Made by a program: the position numbers and the translations under genes
Source of the DNA: Latrodectus hesperus
Taxonomy: Eukaryota > Arthropoda > Arachnida > Araneae > Theridiidae
Length of the DNA stretch: 64,000 nt
Direction: 5' to 3'
Assembly: GCA_037975125.1 (NCBI GenBank)
Contig: CM075862.1
Span: 18,414,283 to 18,478,282 of the forward strand
Part shown: piece after piece, positions 12,247-27,480 of the stretch
Position numbering within the stretch: the stretch's first letter is position 1
Layout: each line of letters begins with the position of its first letter
The notes under the pieces: generated by a model
Told to the model about the DNA's origin: nothing
The model's database searches: none
What the model saw: the letters and a program-made list of their open reading frames with translations, nothing else

Positions 12247-12666
12247 TTAAACACCGTTATTTAAGCTACTTAACTTTTGGATTTCAAGTTGAGATTGTGC
12301 AATATCTCTTAAAGCTTTACGAATTTGCTCCAACAATATTTCACCAGCATGAACAACTTTTTCCAATTTTAAAGCAGCGTCTTTATTTTCCTTGTCTAAC
12401 CTTTTGAAATCTTCTTGTGAATCCTGAGAAATGTCTTCACTAGGTAGGAAATCAATCAATACATCAATTTCCTTTGCAGTGTTTGCTATAAGGGTAGCAA
12501 ATGTTTGACAGTAATCTTCTTTTGGTTGTTCTACTTTTCTTGGGGACTTCTCAAAATCTGGAAAGCTGCTGGGAGGGGCATATGCTTGCAAGACACCTAT
12601 ACTGTTGCAGATATTTTCCGCTTGAGTATTTACAGCATCTTGAAGTTGGGTAAGACGATCAGCCAT
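12247..12666 (-). CDS. MED21: Mediator complex subunit 21
   Basis: 139 residues in one ORF; human MED21 is 144. MED21 (Srb7) pairs with MED7 in the middle module of Mediator and links activators to RNA polymerase II in the nucleus. The N-terminus MADRLTQLQDAVN and GVLQAYAPP match the family. ATLIANTAKEIDVLIDFLPSE at about 57-77 is the strongest signature, and the C-terminal half (85-135) is a predicted coiled-coil helix ending DIAQSQLEIQ. The ATG at 12666 is chosen over an in-frame TTG nine codons upstream because MADRL is the conserved start. The start context is weak (C at -3, G at +4). There is no other Met in the protein. ACTR1 begins 35 bp downstream on the same strand. Confidence 0.94.
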   Translation of the reverse strand: MADRLTQLQDAVNTQAENICNSIGVLQAYAPPSSFPDFEKSPRKVEQPKEDYCQTFATLIANTAKEIDVLIDFLPSEDISQDSQEDFKRLDKENKDAALKLEKVVHAGEILLEQIRKALRDIAQSQLEIQKLSSLNNGV

Positions 12667-12719
12667 CAGTTTCCCTTCAGTAAAAGAATGCAAATTGTAT
12701 GTATTTAGTGCATTATAAA

Positions 12720-15700
12720 TACAATAAATATTAAATTAATAAAATTATTTTCAGCAACAAGAATTTATTGCAAAACTATGAACCAATATCATTTACAAAT
12801 CAATTTTAATGAATAAAATTAAATCCAAAAATCAATAAAAATATATCTCTTTTCAGAAAAAAATTATATGACTGAATGATGTAATTGGCAGATATCAGAT
12901 ATAAATTTTCATCATAAATTTTCTGAGTGAGCTGAGAAATCATCATAATAGTGCCAATTTTTTAGTAAAAAAACTATCTTGCTAATATTTTAAAAATGCA
13001 AAATTCGAAAAAATAATTTAACCTTTTTTTTTTTTATAAAATCATATCTTAACCTTTTTAAAATCACTAAAATTATACTCTACAACAGAATGCAATTGTT
13101 AAAAAATTCAAATCATTTATATTTCTTCTGAATATTATAAAAATCCAAATATCTTTGCCCATTAAAAAGAAACAAAAGACAAGTTATTTAATATTAAACA
13201 CAATTTAAGCGAATTAAACTTAGAAAAAAAGTTAAAAAGTTTTTGGAATGTTTAACACTGCAATTAACAAACACATAAAAGTTTCAAAATATATTTTGTA
13301 TAGGAAAAAAGGCTACAAAAGAACCTGCTAATACATCATGCTATATCAAATTGAAAATTTTCAGATTTCAAAGAAATCTACAAGAAGCATTCTTCATTAT
13401 TTAAATAAGTTTTTAAGCTATTAAAATTCAAAGCTTATATAAAGGTTGTGAATTTCTCAACTTTAATGTGTACTAAGAACTTCATTTCACATTAAGAAAG
13501 ATTTCAGATGTTTTAATTTGATAAACTTTTTTTAACCAAAAATAACTTTTTCCAAATTTTAATTAAAGTATTCATATTAATGACAAAGTCCTGAAATTTA
13601 CAAGAGGGATTTTATAAGAATCAGGAGGTATTGGAGAATTATTTAAGGCTATAAAAGTCATTCCTCACAATTTAAATAAAAATATACTATTGGAGATTTT
13701 TTAAATACAATTCTTAATTACAGCACATATACACTGAAAACTTAATATGTAATAACCAAAATTTTAAAACGGTTTATTGCTGTAATTTCTAATTACATCA
13801 AGATTCTCTATAAACATGCATATTTATTTATATCAATTTCACCAAAAAAATATCAACAAATGTTGCAAATTTTTCAAAATTTGATGAGAAAATTAGGCAA
13901 TTAATATTCAATCCATTTAAACAGCTTAAAACTACTAATTTTTAATTATAAATTTAAAACTCACATGCCAATATATATAATTTGAGCTTATATATAATGA
14001 AAAATAATTAAAGGTGAGTATGATCACTAAACTGAAATTTCTTTCAGAAATAGTCTACTGAATAATATACAAGTACCAATAATCCAATATTTATAGTGAG
14101 TAATGATATTACATTGTATATTTTTTATAATTATTTTTATAATAAAACTTAAAATTTAAATAACTGCCTAAGTTTCAAAAATAATTTGTCCATCAAACTA
14201 TAATTCAATATTGATCAACCCATATGAATCTACAATAAAATAATCTAGATACAATAGAATTTGAGGATTTTAGAATTTCTCAATCATACAGAAATTGAAG
14301 ATTGAAGGAAAAAAACCTCTAAATTTGTTATAAATTTATAGAAAAAAAAATAATAATAAAAAAACACCATCAAGGATATAAAAAAAATAATTTTATATCA
14401 AGGAGAATAATTGAAAATGCTACTGAAATTTAAAATGTTAATTTGGGTAACTGGTTAATTAAAAATGAAATGTTTTAATCAGAGTTCAAAATTGAATATT
14501 AAAATCAAATTTAATAAATGTCTTGCAGGTTTTTTTATTCTTAATGGCGAGAAAAATATCAAATAACTATTTATCGATAAATCTATTTAGAAATATTTTC
14601 TAGAAATCAAAATAATTGAGAAATATGGATTAAGAAATTTCTCATTCCACTTGTTAAAACTTTTTGGAAAAAAAGCATTGTTTTTCTTATGAAATTTGAA
14701 ATAAATTTTGGTAAATCTGCCTGTAATATTACAGCATATAGAAACATAAATAAATGATTTTATATACTGTTAACAAACTTATAATTTATCAACCTTACTA
14801 GCAAGCATTATGTATAATATGGTATTTGCCAGATCTCACTACTTTTTCCCTTAAAATAGGTCTAAAAGTAAGGATGAGTCTAAAATGTTGATACTTGCTT
14901 TTTTTATTTAATTACCTTTATTTCAGTAAGTTTCTTTGATTAGAAACTATGTGAATCTTTTTTATTGTTTCCTTGAGAAGACATTGACAGTCCTTTAAGT
15001 GTGCCATTAATAATGCAATGGATGGTACAGATGAGAATTTGCACCATGAGTAATCAGATGCCCATTTAAGATTCAGTGACTCTTCATTTAGTTCTGGAGA
15101 TGAGTGTTTGGTTTTTGATTCAGACTAAAATGTTTTTTCCTTGATAGATTCAGTAGTTCCAGAAAGAATTATGTATTCATATTACTTAATAATGTAAAAC
15201 ATTACAATGATTAATAATAAAGATTTACTATTAAAAAATTTATACAAAAACAGAGATGCATTTTATACGCAGGCAAATACAGTATATTACTCGTTAAAGA
15301 AGTATAGTGTTCTCATTAAAGGAGAAGTATTAGATTTTATTATTTAATTTGAATTACATGTAAATAAAAATAAAAGTAGATAAAAATGTTGACAAAAATA
15401 AAATAATAAAATGTTCATTCAATTTTGCAAAAATTTCATATAGGATGTTTAAATGTTATTTACAAATTGCCTATTTATCATTTATAAAAAATATGGCAAG
15501 TGATATTGATTAGAATGATTGAAATATAATAAAATTCATAACAATTCGTAAAAGCGGAAGACAAAAATATTTCTATTTAATTTTTTACAAATATATTAAT
15601 GACAAAGTTAATAAATTTTTTCTAATCGGATTATGAAACCGAAACAATGCAAAAGTTATACACATACGCCCTAATTGACTTTCTATACTTATTAAAAGAT

Positions 15701-17085
15701 TTAGCAATAATTTATAAAAATTGTAAGAACAGTAAAATTAATTAAGAAATTTGATTTTTTACATTGGTAAATTCTGCCATCCACAATATTTATCAATCAG
15801 GTAACGCCCTTTCAAAAATGTTTCACGCTGTGAATAAAAATAACATTAAAATTTATTCGTAACAGATAGTTTGTCAGCTTTTCTAACCAGTTATTTAATA
15901 ATTAAAAATGCAACATCATAATGCATTTTAGAAACACATTTGAAAATAGTTAGAAACGAACACGAATGCTGATGAGTCATAGCAAAAAAAGTGGCACATT
16001 CATAATTTCAGCATTTAAATAAGAGATCAATAAATTTAATGGTGTAACATGATTATGCTAATATAAAATATCATTTTATTTGAAAATAATTTCATTAAAT
16101 CATATACTTACTACCATAACTTCACAAAAAATTTGTTTTGCCTTCAAAAACATAGACAATTTACAAAACTCGGCGATGTGATATTAAATAAACATTTATA
16201 AAATTATTTTCCTATTGCAATAGTGGTAAAGATTTGTTATTATTTTCACCGCTAGAGGGGTTACACTGGTATACTGGTTGATGACTTTGAGCCGTGACTT
16301 TTGTCTCCAATCATTCCAAAAGTAATAATAATCAATCAAGGGGGGGGGGATAATAAAAAATTGGACACAACTCTAATAAAATGGGTTGTATGTGTAGTTT
16401 CATAGTGCTTCAAAATTTGAATGTTTCAGGATTCCTAATTATTTAGACTAGTCAATTTCATATTCATTTTAAAGAAAAATCTTAATGGATGTTTTTTAAA
16501 GCATATACAGCAATGACAAACCTTCATAAACTACTACATTATATACGTGAATCAATCAAAAATCGACATAATAATGTATTATATAATAATTACGTCCTAA
16601 TAATGTATATGATGCATTACTTAGCCTATAAAACTCCAAATATTAGTAGATTCTTTTATATCCCAATGGTTTGGTATGAAACCAGGAAAGGTAAGTGCTA
16701 GACAGAATGCTGACTTCGTCTCTTTATCGTTGTTTCCTAGTATTTGGGGATTGATTGTATTTTGCATCTTTGGTTTGCAGAAACAGACATAGTCAGTAAC
16801 AAAATGCTTACTATTGGAAGAAGAAACCGCTTCATGATTTAAAACTCAGAAAATTTTGATTTCTAATTTAAGGAAAAAGTAATTTCTAGAATTAATTAGA
16901 GTGCTAAGAATTTTTAAATTGGTAACAACTATTTATGTCTGTGATTCTAATAATAATTATGCATCAGATTTTAACGATTATAGAATCAGTCATATAAGAA
17001 GCGATGCCTTTCTCAAAATGAAAACAATTCAAACATTTTTTACTTACATAATTACATTTGCTTGTACCTGCGCCCAAGTAGCGAA
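12720..17085. other. AT-rich intergenic DNA, no gene seen
   Basis: Stop-rich in all frames. A slightly richer patch at about 14980-15125 reads in part DECLVFDSD on the plus strand but cannot be extended. A G10 homopolymer lies at 16340-16349. The 70-codon ORF at 16489-16701 has the composition of random AT-rich DNA. Confidence 0.55.
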
Positions 17086-17087
17086 AT

Positions 17088-17400
17088 AGCTTAGCCCAAT
17101 ATTAGCAATCTTGCTAAGATAACCCTAATTATGGACCAATGATGGGTGTCAAGTTTTCCTAAATACACAGCATGGCAAGATAAACCCAATAATGGACCTA
17201 TAATAGGCGCCACGTTTCCCCCAATATTGGGCATGCCAAGATTGCTACCTTGGCCCATATAAGGTTGGTCCTATCATATGGGCCAAGGTTTTCCCAATGT
17301 AGAAAATGCTAAGATAAGCCAATGTTGGACCAATAGTGGTTGCTAAGTTTTCCCCTGTCTGCCATGATAAACCGTTATGGAGTTTAGAAGGGTAGCCAAG
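17088..17400. repeat. Palindrome-rich repeat with 14-bp hairpin
   Basis: CCAATATTGG-like words (GCCCAATATTAGC, CCCAATATTGGGC, TTGGACCAATA) recur on both strands over about 300 bp. At 17247-17260 and 17276-17289 the sequence ACCTTGGCCCATAT is matched by its perfect inverted copy with a 15-bp loop. This looks like a snap-back transposon or foldback repeat. No transposase is present and the ends are not resolved. Confidence 0.6.
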
Positions 17401-17659
17401 TTACTACTAATCTTGCGCATGACAAAATACATCATATGTAGAGTTAAATTAAATATGGCTTCCTATTTTTCTAAGCTGTTAAGTTGTATTTTTGTTTATC
17501 AAGAATTTTCTTTATAATTGAGATTAATGTTCCTGAATTGAAATCATTTAGAAACTTCGATTCTTGAAGTTTAATCTCGACCGTTTTCAATTTCAATTAA
17601 TTTATCAAGAAGTTTTCATTAAGTCGCCGTGTAGGTAAGTTTGATTTTTCTTATATTTG

Positions 17660-18720
17660 TAATAACGCATTAAATTCATATACGCAGCTTTTACATACTG
17701 CAGAAGGTCTAAGGTCGCAAAAGTCAGAACCAGGTGTTTGGTATCAATAATGTTACCTTCCCGTCTGACTGTAATGCGTCTAACGCCGCAGAACTTCTGA
17801 TTCTGTCAATTATCCAGAATCTCCTCCGTCGGCGAGTATAAGAAATCCCTTGCGGAGATAACACCATGACAGAAATTAAGGTTTCCGTGAGGTGAGACAG
17901 TCACTTCTAAGTTTGCCAAGTATTTCATACTGGCTAGAATGGCTGATTGAGAGTCTGATGCAGCCTCTACATGCAAGTCACCAGAGCGCATCTTCTGAAC
18001 TTTCTTAACTTCCCCAATTATTCCCGATATTCCTCTTGCTATGAGGAAGGGAGACACAGTTGTGAAATTTCCCTCCTTCCTTTCCTCTATGAAAAATTTT
18101 GGTTACAAATGTTCCATTTATTGCTCCCGTGGGAGAAAAGTGTAGTTTTTATTCTCCATAAATTTATAATAAAATTTCGGGACCTGATCGCACCACTCAC
18201 CACCAAGTCCAACAAGGGGATGCAGATCAGCTGCACCAGTGCTAGCCAAATCCTATACGCTCACAGTACATCCCTGAGATGGCCTCCACCCTTAACGAGT
18301 CACCCAGTAGTTGAACCGATCGCTTGATCCATAAAGCCGATTGATGTGCTGAGGACCCAAACACAACTCTCGTTTACCTGAAGCAGAGGCCAAAGTAATG
18401 TGTGGGTCTCTGGGGGCCTCAGTTACCAGGACCCTCCTTTCCAGGGACACGGTTATCCATGCACAGCAAACACGTGGGTGATTTAGTCCCCAAGAGGAGC
18501 TAATAGCAACAGAGTCGCCGAAGCTACTCAAGGGGAGCCTCCAACCTCTTTCGAGGGAACCACAACGAGGGAGAAAAGGAATAAAAGCAGAAAGGTTGGG
18601 TAGAGAGGAAAAGAAAGAAGAGGACAGATTACTGGGGTACCTCGAGATTGTGACACTCGTGTTTACTTAAAGAAGGTAACCCCCCTGAGGGGGGATTATA
18701 GTGAAGAGCAACGCTGAAAG
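17660..18720 (-). mobile_element. Non-LTR retrotransposon 5' end: 5' UTR plus ORF1 fragment
   Basis: On the minus strand, 18100-17660 reads SPFLIARGISGIIGEVKKVQ then KMRSGDLHVEAA, LEVTVSPHGNLN, KGVI-like HGVISARDFLY, and VRRITVRREGNI. This is the ORF1 (gag-like) N-terminal region typical of Jockey/I-type LINEs in arachnids, with stops and a frameshift. Upstream, about 18120-18700, is a GC-rich stretch unlike its surroundings, fitting the element's 5' UTR. The zinc-knuckle part and ORF2 are missing, so the copy stops shortly after the ORF1 core. LINEs are usually 5'-truncated; here the 5' end is what survives. Confidence 0.7.
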
Positions 18721-18724
18721 ATGA

Positions 18725-20635
18725 ATTATAGAAATATAAAAAATGTATTATCTATATACTGCAAAAATATGTATGCATTTTGTTAAATAAAAATTTTATA
18801 ATAAATTGTTCTACTGTCTTGTTAATATTTTCAGGATAGAATATTTTTATAACTGGGCAACTCTTGTTCAAAATTAATGTTCAATTCTTAACGAATAATA
18901 CATGAGTTTGTTTTTATTTATGTTGTTTCTTATGTAAAGGAAAAAAAAAATAATAATTGAAAGTCTGACAGATGTGAACTAATATTAAAATATTCAAAAA
19001 CAGTAGTTAACATTTAATTGAATATTTTTAAATAAATGTAATACAAATTTTGATACTTTTCTGTTAGATATATAGCAATTCATTATAAGTTAGAAATATA
19101 AAATTTTTTTTACTTCATTAGAGACACAAGTGGAAAGATTTCAAGTGTATAAATTCTCATTTTAGTTTCTTGAAGAAAAGAAAATTTACATTTAATTTAA
19201 TTTTAATTTACTTAATTGAAAAGAACCATTTATTTAGTTAAATAAAAATAGAATAAAATATAAAAATGTTATGACACACAAAAATTTACAGTTAGAGTTA
19301 ATGATTGTTAAACAATGCAGAAACGTGATTTTCTCTCTTAATATTAAACAACTCAAATTTATATATTGCTTATATGATTACTTTAAATATTGCACACACA
19401 CGACAATCAGATTTATATGATAAATCGTTCACATATTCACAATTGGTAGGTAGTAAATATTTAGTTGATTTTTATTTCACTTCTCTTTCTTTTTGAATGT
19501 TAATTTCAACATTAAAGTGGTTGCCGGCTGGCAGTTTTCAGATGTCCCTGGATCTGGCGATCCTCTATCCTCATTAGATAGCTGGATCTTGGTTGGTGAT
19601 CTATAACTTGAATCTGATTGGCTTAAAATGGGTTTGAAATTTTAATGGACGGGATTATGGTTATTTCATTAAATTTATTTCAGAATTATTAAAAGTTATT
19701 TTTTATTAATTTATTATTTATGAGAAATGTATATTTAAATTAGATGAAACTAATAGAATAATAAAGGAATAAATTGAAAGAAATAAGAATATTTACATAA
19801 GAACAGGTAAAGGTATTTACAAGAATTTTTAACAGAAATGAAAGAAATGAATTCTTTTGTTTTTTTCTCTCATTATGGGTTTAATTAATTTGAATATAAA
19901 ATTAAAAAAAGAGAAGAAGTTTAGAAAAGTCTAATTAATTTTATCTCAATAAATATCAAATAAAAGAAAATATACAAATGAAAATGCACAAAAATTTCCT
20001 TAAAAGTGCTGCTAATATATTAAATTCAATACTTTGGTAAGCCCACCTTTAAATCCTTCAACTGATATACATATGCGACTTACAGGAGAGAGAAAGATTA
20101 GAAGAGTGCGAAACAAGATGAGACAAAATATGTAGATAAAACAATACTGCTATAGCAGTATGACTCATTTAGCATAACATTTTTCTATGAAGTAGCATTT
20201 TTATAACTTTTCACTTATTGTTATGAATTGAATTATGTTTCAATGCTCCTTAAAACATAACTTAACCGTAATGAGTAAGTATGTTCCACATTTTTCTGGC
20301 AACCAGCGAAATTTTTTTACAGACCACAACTTTGGCCACTGCTGGTTTGTATTAGATTTGTATTTTTTTACTTGTATTGTATTTTATTATACTTTTTTAC
20401 TTGATTTGTATTTTTTTTAAGTTATAATTAAAGTTATTAAAGTAATTTGTAAATAATAAAAACTTAAAGAATTATATTTCTGACATTGTTTTTGGTTAAC
20501 GAATGTAATATAAATTTTCTATAACTATACAACAAGTTTTATACAACTTTTCATTTTAAATACCATTGGAAATTAATTATCATTAAAAAGCAAATAATTA
20601 TATTATAAAAACATTTTTTTCAAAAATATCTATAC
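18725..20635. other. AT-rich intergenic DNA, no gene seen
   Basis: No ORF of note. A GC-richer patch (about 19520-19620) contains the direct words GATCTGG/GGATCTTGG but matches nothing I know. Low-complexity TTTGTATTTTTT repeats occur at 20345-20420. Confidence 0.5.
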
Positions 20636-20637
20636 TT

Positions 20638-21140
20638 TAAACCGATGGCAGAGTGGTTAGCACTCCTGAGCTGTGGGTCCCAGGTTCGAATACCGGTTTA
20701 GGCATGGATGTTACTTTATTTCTCTGTGTTTCTCTGTGACATACAAGTCTTCTACGAGATGTACTGTTGGCCAATATTAGAGAGTGGATGCCGACGATAC
20801 TTCTCTCCTCATCAAGGAATGGTTCTGTCGCTCTTCTTCTAAAGCAGGTGGCGGATGATAGATTTGCGTATTCCATCTTCGAGTGCAAGGTATGAAAATT
20901 AGTTATAGAAGCCTCGGCTTCTGGCACTAAGCCTCGCAAACTCGATCCTCTTCTGTCTTTTCTGCTGTGATGATGTATGAATGTGGCCCACCCTATAAAC
21001 GGGTTTGTGGTGGTATGGCGTGGGCAACGCTACTCGCCTCCTTGACTTGGTTCACAGGTGCCCGCTGGGTAGCGACAGATGAATAGCAGTTTCTAACCTT
21101 GTTCTGGCATAGGGTTTGTCACCCAAATGCCCACCGTTGG
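20638..21140 (+). mobile_element. tRNA-derived SINE
   Basis: The head has a pol III A box (TGGCAGAGTGG, 20646-20656) and B box (GGTTCGAATAC, 20683-20693), followed by a long GC-richer body (TGGCCCACCCTATAAACGGG, CACAGGTGCCCGCTGGGTAG). The two boxes are close together and the arms do not fold as a complete tRNA, so this is a SINE and not a tRNA gene. Confidence 0.75.
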
Positions 21141-21869
21141 AAAAAATAAGTTTAAACAATTTTATATTCTGTGAGTCATAAATGAGAAATAAACATTTCA
21201 ATGAATCACGACGCGAACAAAAATATTTCCATTAAAATTATTTCAATTCAATAAAATAAACTAAAAACCTTTATCCAAAATGCGATTTGTAGCAAAGTAT
21301 TTAGCGTGGTAAAATATGTAGAATGATTACTCTATATATTTCTCACATTTTTCTTTACGTGCATAAACAAATATTCAAGTAGACTTTTACTTAAGATGAT
21401 AGTTTTCTTCTAAAAACTATTTTCCGGAAAAATTTTCCTTACGTAAGATTGTTTTTAAAATAAGTTTTAGCTTAGAAGTATCGAATGGAAAACAAATTTA
21501 ACTAAATCAGTTATTGCGATTTCATTATTTTAAGAGTTCGCTCTAAGCCTTCGAGCAAAGGAATATGGATAGGAAAAACTGGAGAATACTTTTACGCTTT
21601 CTTAAGAGAAATCTAATATTATGTTGTAAAAAACTTTATAACGGGAATAAAATTATTTTATTCTCAAATTTACTGAAGCTGTTTTATTTAATCTTATGTT
21701 ATTTATAATCGCGATAGAGATTATTTTAAGTGCATTAATTAATTAGTCAATCACAAAGATCTCGATACATTTAAGTCAATTTATATTGAAGGCAAACTCA
21801 TTAAAAAAAAACACAATCTGAAAAGAAAGAGTGTAAATGAAACTATTATAATTATTATATAAGTATTAA

Positions 21870-21957
<88 letters not shown>

Positions 21958-23250
21958 TGTATATTTATTATATATAGTTGACCAGGACTCAAATCTTTAA
22001 TTTATATCGAATGATAGAAATTTTAATATCAAGAAATCGGAATTGTTTTTATTCAATCATTTTAGAAACTTGATTACAAAATTTTATATTATTATTAAAA
22101 TCACACAATCTTTAAAATAATGACTCTAACAGTGAATAGTAAACTAGGATAAAATATTTCTCAAGTATTAATCAGAACTTTGATTAGTGATTAATTTAGA
22201 AATTAAAACGTATTGTAATAATTCTAGAATTAATCTGATTAAAGGATATGAATCAAATATTATGAATGTAATACGTTGAGTAAATAATTCAGAATGAATT
22301 TCTTTCAATAATTTTTATCATTTCACATCAAATTTTTTCACTCACATCAAAGTTTTTCTTAAAAATTTTAAATATATGAGAATTAGTCAGAAGAGAATTA
22401 GTCAACTTCAGTTTCATCAGGTTTGTTAAAAATTCCTGACAGGAATTCCAATTTCTTTTTACTTTTTTTCATAATTTTTCACGACAAATTCTACCAATAT
22501 TGATCACCAAGTTTCCAGATTCCCAATGATTTACTTCTGATACAAACTCATGCGGCAAACAGCTTCTTGGGGCCGAAGTTGCCTCATTCATAATTTGATA
22601 TTTCGTTGTGGAAAGTTTAACAGTTTGCGGCTGTTGTAAGATGTTTTAGTAAAAACTACATAAAATGCCTTCTGGGAGAAGTTTTGAAAGATAGTGGGCC
22701 GTATTCACGTATCTCAAGGAAAAAAAACCGGAAGACTCCCATGCATCCATCTTGACGGACGTGAATGGAGATGGTGAAAATGTAAGAGTCATCTCTCATA
22801 ATACAACAGCATTTGGAATCGCATTCGGGATCTTTCTGTCTGAAGAGCTCTGTTTTATTACAAGACCATGAGTGTAACTTCTAATGAATAGGTTTAAATT
22901 CGCTCTGAATAGATGATTTACACTCACATCAAAAGGTTGATATACAACAATCAGGAATTATTAGAAACATCGTTTCCTTCTTTCAGTTTTTATTTTGCTG
23001 TACCACCAATATCCCTGCCGAAACAGTGCATTTTTAAAACATGATTATTTTTTAAAAGTTTTGTTTTGTTAAAAAAAAATAATAATAATGCACAATTTTT
23101 GGAATTTTTCTTTTGATGATCCTATAATGTCTGGTGATTTTTGTTTGCGCCAAGTTTTGAAAAAATGCTTTATTACCATTCATTGAAGCTTCACTCGGGA
23201 AGTTTATCAGTTTTGATGTCCTTATTTTGCTATCAGTAATAATAACAATC
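21141..23250. other. AT-rich intergenic DNA with one TA array
   Basis: Contains the (AT)n array at 21875-21954. The stretch 22540-22860 is richer in G/C and has no recognisable ORF. Nothing else is seen. Confidence 0.5.
21875..21954. repeat. (AT)n microsatellite, 80 bp
   Basis: Uninterrupted AT dinucleotides. Confidence 0.98.
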
Positions 23251-23252
23251 AC

Positions 23253-23425
23253 AGATCTAGGGGTCAGCCCAAACTTAGATGAACTGATTGCGTAGAGGAT
23301 GACTTTAAAGTGCTGAAAGTGACAAATTGGAGGGCTGTCGCCTCCCGGAGAACACAATGGAGGAGAGTTCTGAGGAAAGCCTTGACCAACCCGGGCTGTC
23401 ATGCTGAAGAAGGAGAACAATCTTA
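23253..23425 (+). mobile_element. LINE reverse transcriptase C-terminal remnant
   Basis: The plus-strand frame reads GQPKLR, a stop in place of Trp, TDCVEDDFKVLKVTNWRAVA, then SRRTQWRRVLRKALTNPGC. This matches the C-terminal GRPKLRW...WR..A..R tail of endonuclease/reverse transcriptase proteins of LINEs. Only about 55 codons survive. Confidence 0.7.
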
Positions 23426-23429
23426 TGTT

Positions 23430-25210
23430 TTTAATAAATTTAATATACAATTTTGAATTATGTGTGTTTAAGTTGACGTAGAATTAATATTTTGGACAAA
23501 GATTTCTCTTGCCTCTTTGTTATTAGATCAATTGCATCCTTATTGGGATCTTGCTCTTTACATCCTCTCTGGTATACAGTATAAAACACAAATTTCAGAA
23601 TATTATCTTAAAATAACATGTATTAAAAAGTACTAATTTAATTAGAATGAGAAAATTCTATAATATTTATATAAGATATAAATAAAAAAGTAAACTTTCT
23701 AGTAGACAAAAATTTGAGCCACTTCATTGCAAATAAAAAAAATTCTAACACAACAAATGTATAAAAAAGATTAAATTAATTAAAAACTAAATTTTCACCA
23801 TGTCTAGGGGATAAAAACTGAGCCGCTAGAAAAAGAATTCAGTAGATGAGCCTCATCTAAAATCCAACCATAAAAACTACCTAGTATAGAGCAGTGCGTA
23901 TGAATACATCCAAATTTCGTCCATGAATCATCTAAAACCGATATCTCGTAGACGTATAATGAACGTAAAATAGGTGGATATTTGACGTGCCATGAATCTA
24001 CACTGGTCCAAAAAGACACGTCTACTGGATTAGAGTATATCCCACTGATGATATCATATCGACGTCTACTGGATGAAATTGTGTTGTGTGGGGCTAGTGA
24101 AAAACGAGAGCATACGGAAAAGCATCACTTGCATATCCCGGGAAATTTATTTGCAGATATAAAAGATTCCAGAAAAGGATTATTATTTATGATGTTTCAG
24201 TCATTGGAAATAAAGTTCTTCAGTTTTATGATCACAATAAAAGGAAAAATCAAGATTTTAAAGAACTTTATTAGTTCATATTTCACGTAAAGAGTTTCAA
24301 AGAATAGAATTTGACAAGATTGTATTTATAAACTTCAGAAACTAAACAGCAAATAAGCTAGAAGAGTATGTGCATTGGCACATACTTTTATGTATGGAAT
24401 ATGTGTAAATGTAAATAATATTGTAAACTTGTAGATAGACACTGTGCATGACGCACAGCTTAATATCTACTTTCAGAGTGAATTTTCGTAGATAATAACA
24501 ACATATCCCAAGGCTGTAAACGTGACTCTCTTAAGCACTTATCCTAACAGATTTGTATTCATAAATGCAGCAATCTTCTCCTTTATGTCAATAATAGCTA
24601 AGATCTAGTTTAGGACTTTGCACTTAAACAGTATGGTTTTACTGCTGATCATGGTGAGTTAAGTAAACATTCTCTTATAATAAATAGCAATATTATATTA
24701 ATTTTTAATTAAATAAAAAATTTCCCGATTTTTCATACATGAAAAATCCCAATTAATTTGTGATAAAATACAAAAAAAGGTAAAAAATAAGTGATTTTAG
24801 CAAAATTGAAGATTATACTCCCATGCGGTATCACTCTGACTGTCATAAAATTATAGTTTCAAGAAGGGAATATTGCAATAAATCACTTTAAAAGAAGAGG
24901 ATTTTAGAATATAAAAATGATTAGCCTTTCAGAGCACTTAGGTGACGCAGGAGAGACAAACGACAACTGAAGCCAAATATGCTGTAGTAAAAGAGAAGTT
25001 ATGCTGTAGAATTGTCCTCCAGAAATCGCTTTGTGAGGTTGAAGTTTTTTTTTCAGAACTTCATATTATACATTGTGAATAAGAGGAAACAACGCCGACT
25101 AAGATTTCATGGTATTGCTCTTCGAAGTGACGGAATACCAATCAGTATCATGCGAAAATCAAATGGATGAGCTGCTGAGGGTTATACTGAACAGAATGTC
25201 AGATCTCCTC
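23430..25210. other. Intergenic DNA, no gene assigned
   Basis: The patch 23800-24190 carries overlapping ORFs on both strands (23804-24019 -, 23982-24290 +) and the repeated word ACGTCTACTGGAT. Neither ORF resembles a family I know. The rest is AT-rich. Confidence 0.45.
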
Positions 25211-25214
25211 TGCC

Positions 25215-27467
<2,253 letters not shown>

Positions 27468-27480
<13 letters not shown>

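Noticed and set aside
11464..12250. Several ORFs overlapping ACTR1 in other frames
   Set aside because: Shadows of the strongly conserved ACTR1 frame.
20638..20700. tRNA gene
   Set aside because: Pol III boxes are present but the acceptor and anticodon arms do not form a full tRNA, and a long SINE body follows. The same applies at 27541, 27821, 48275 and 62590.
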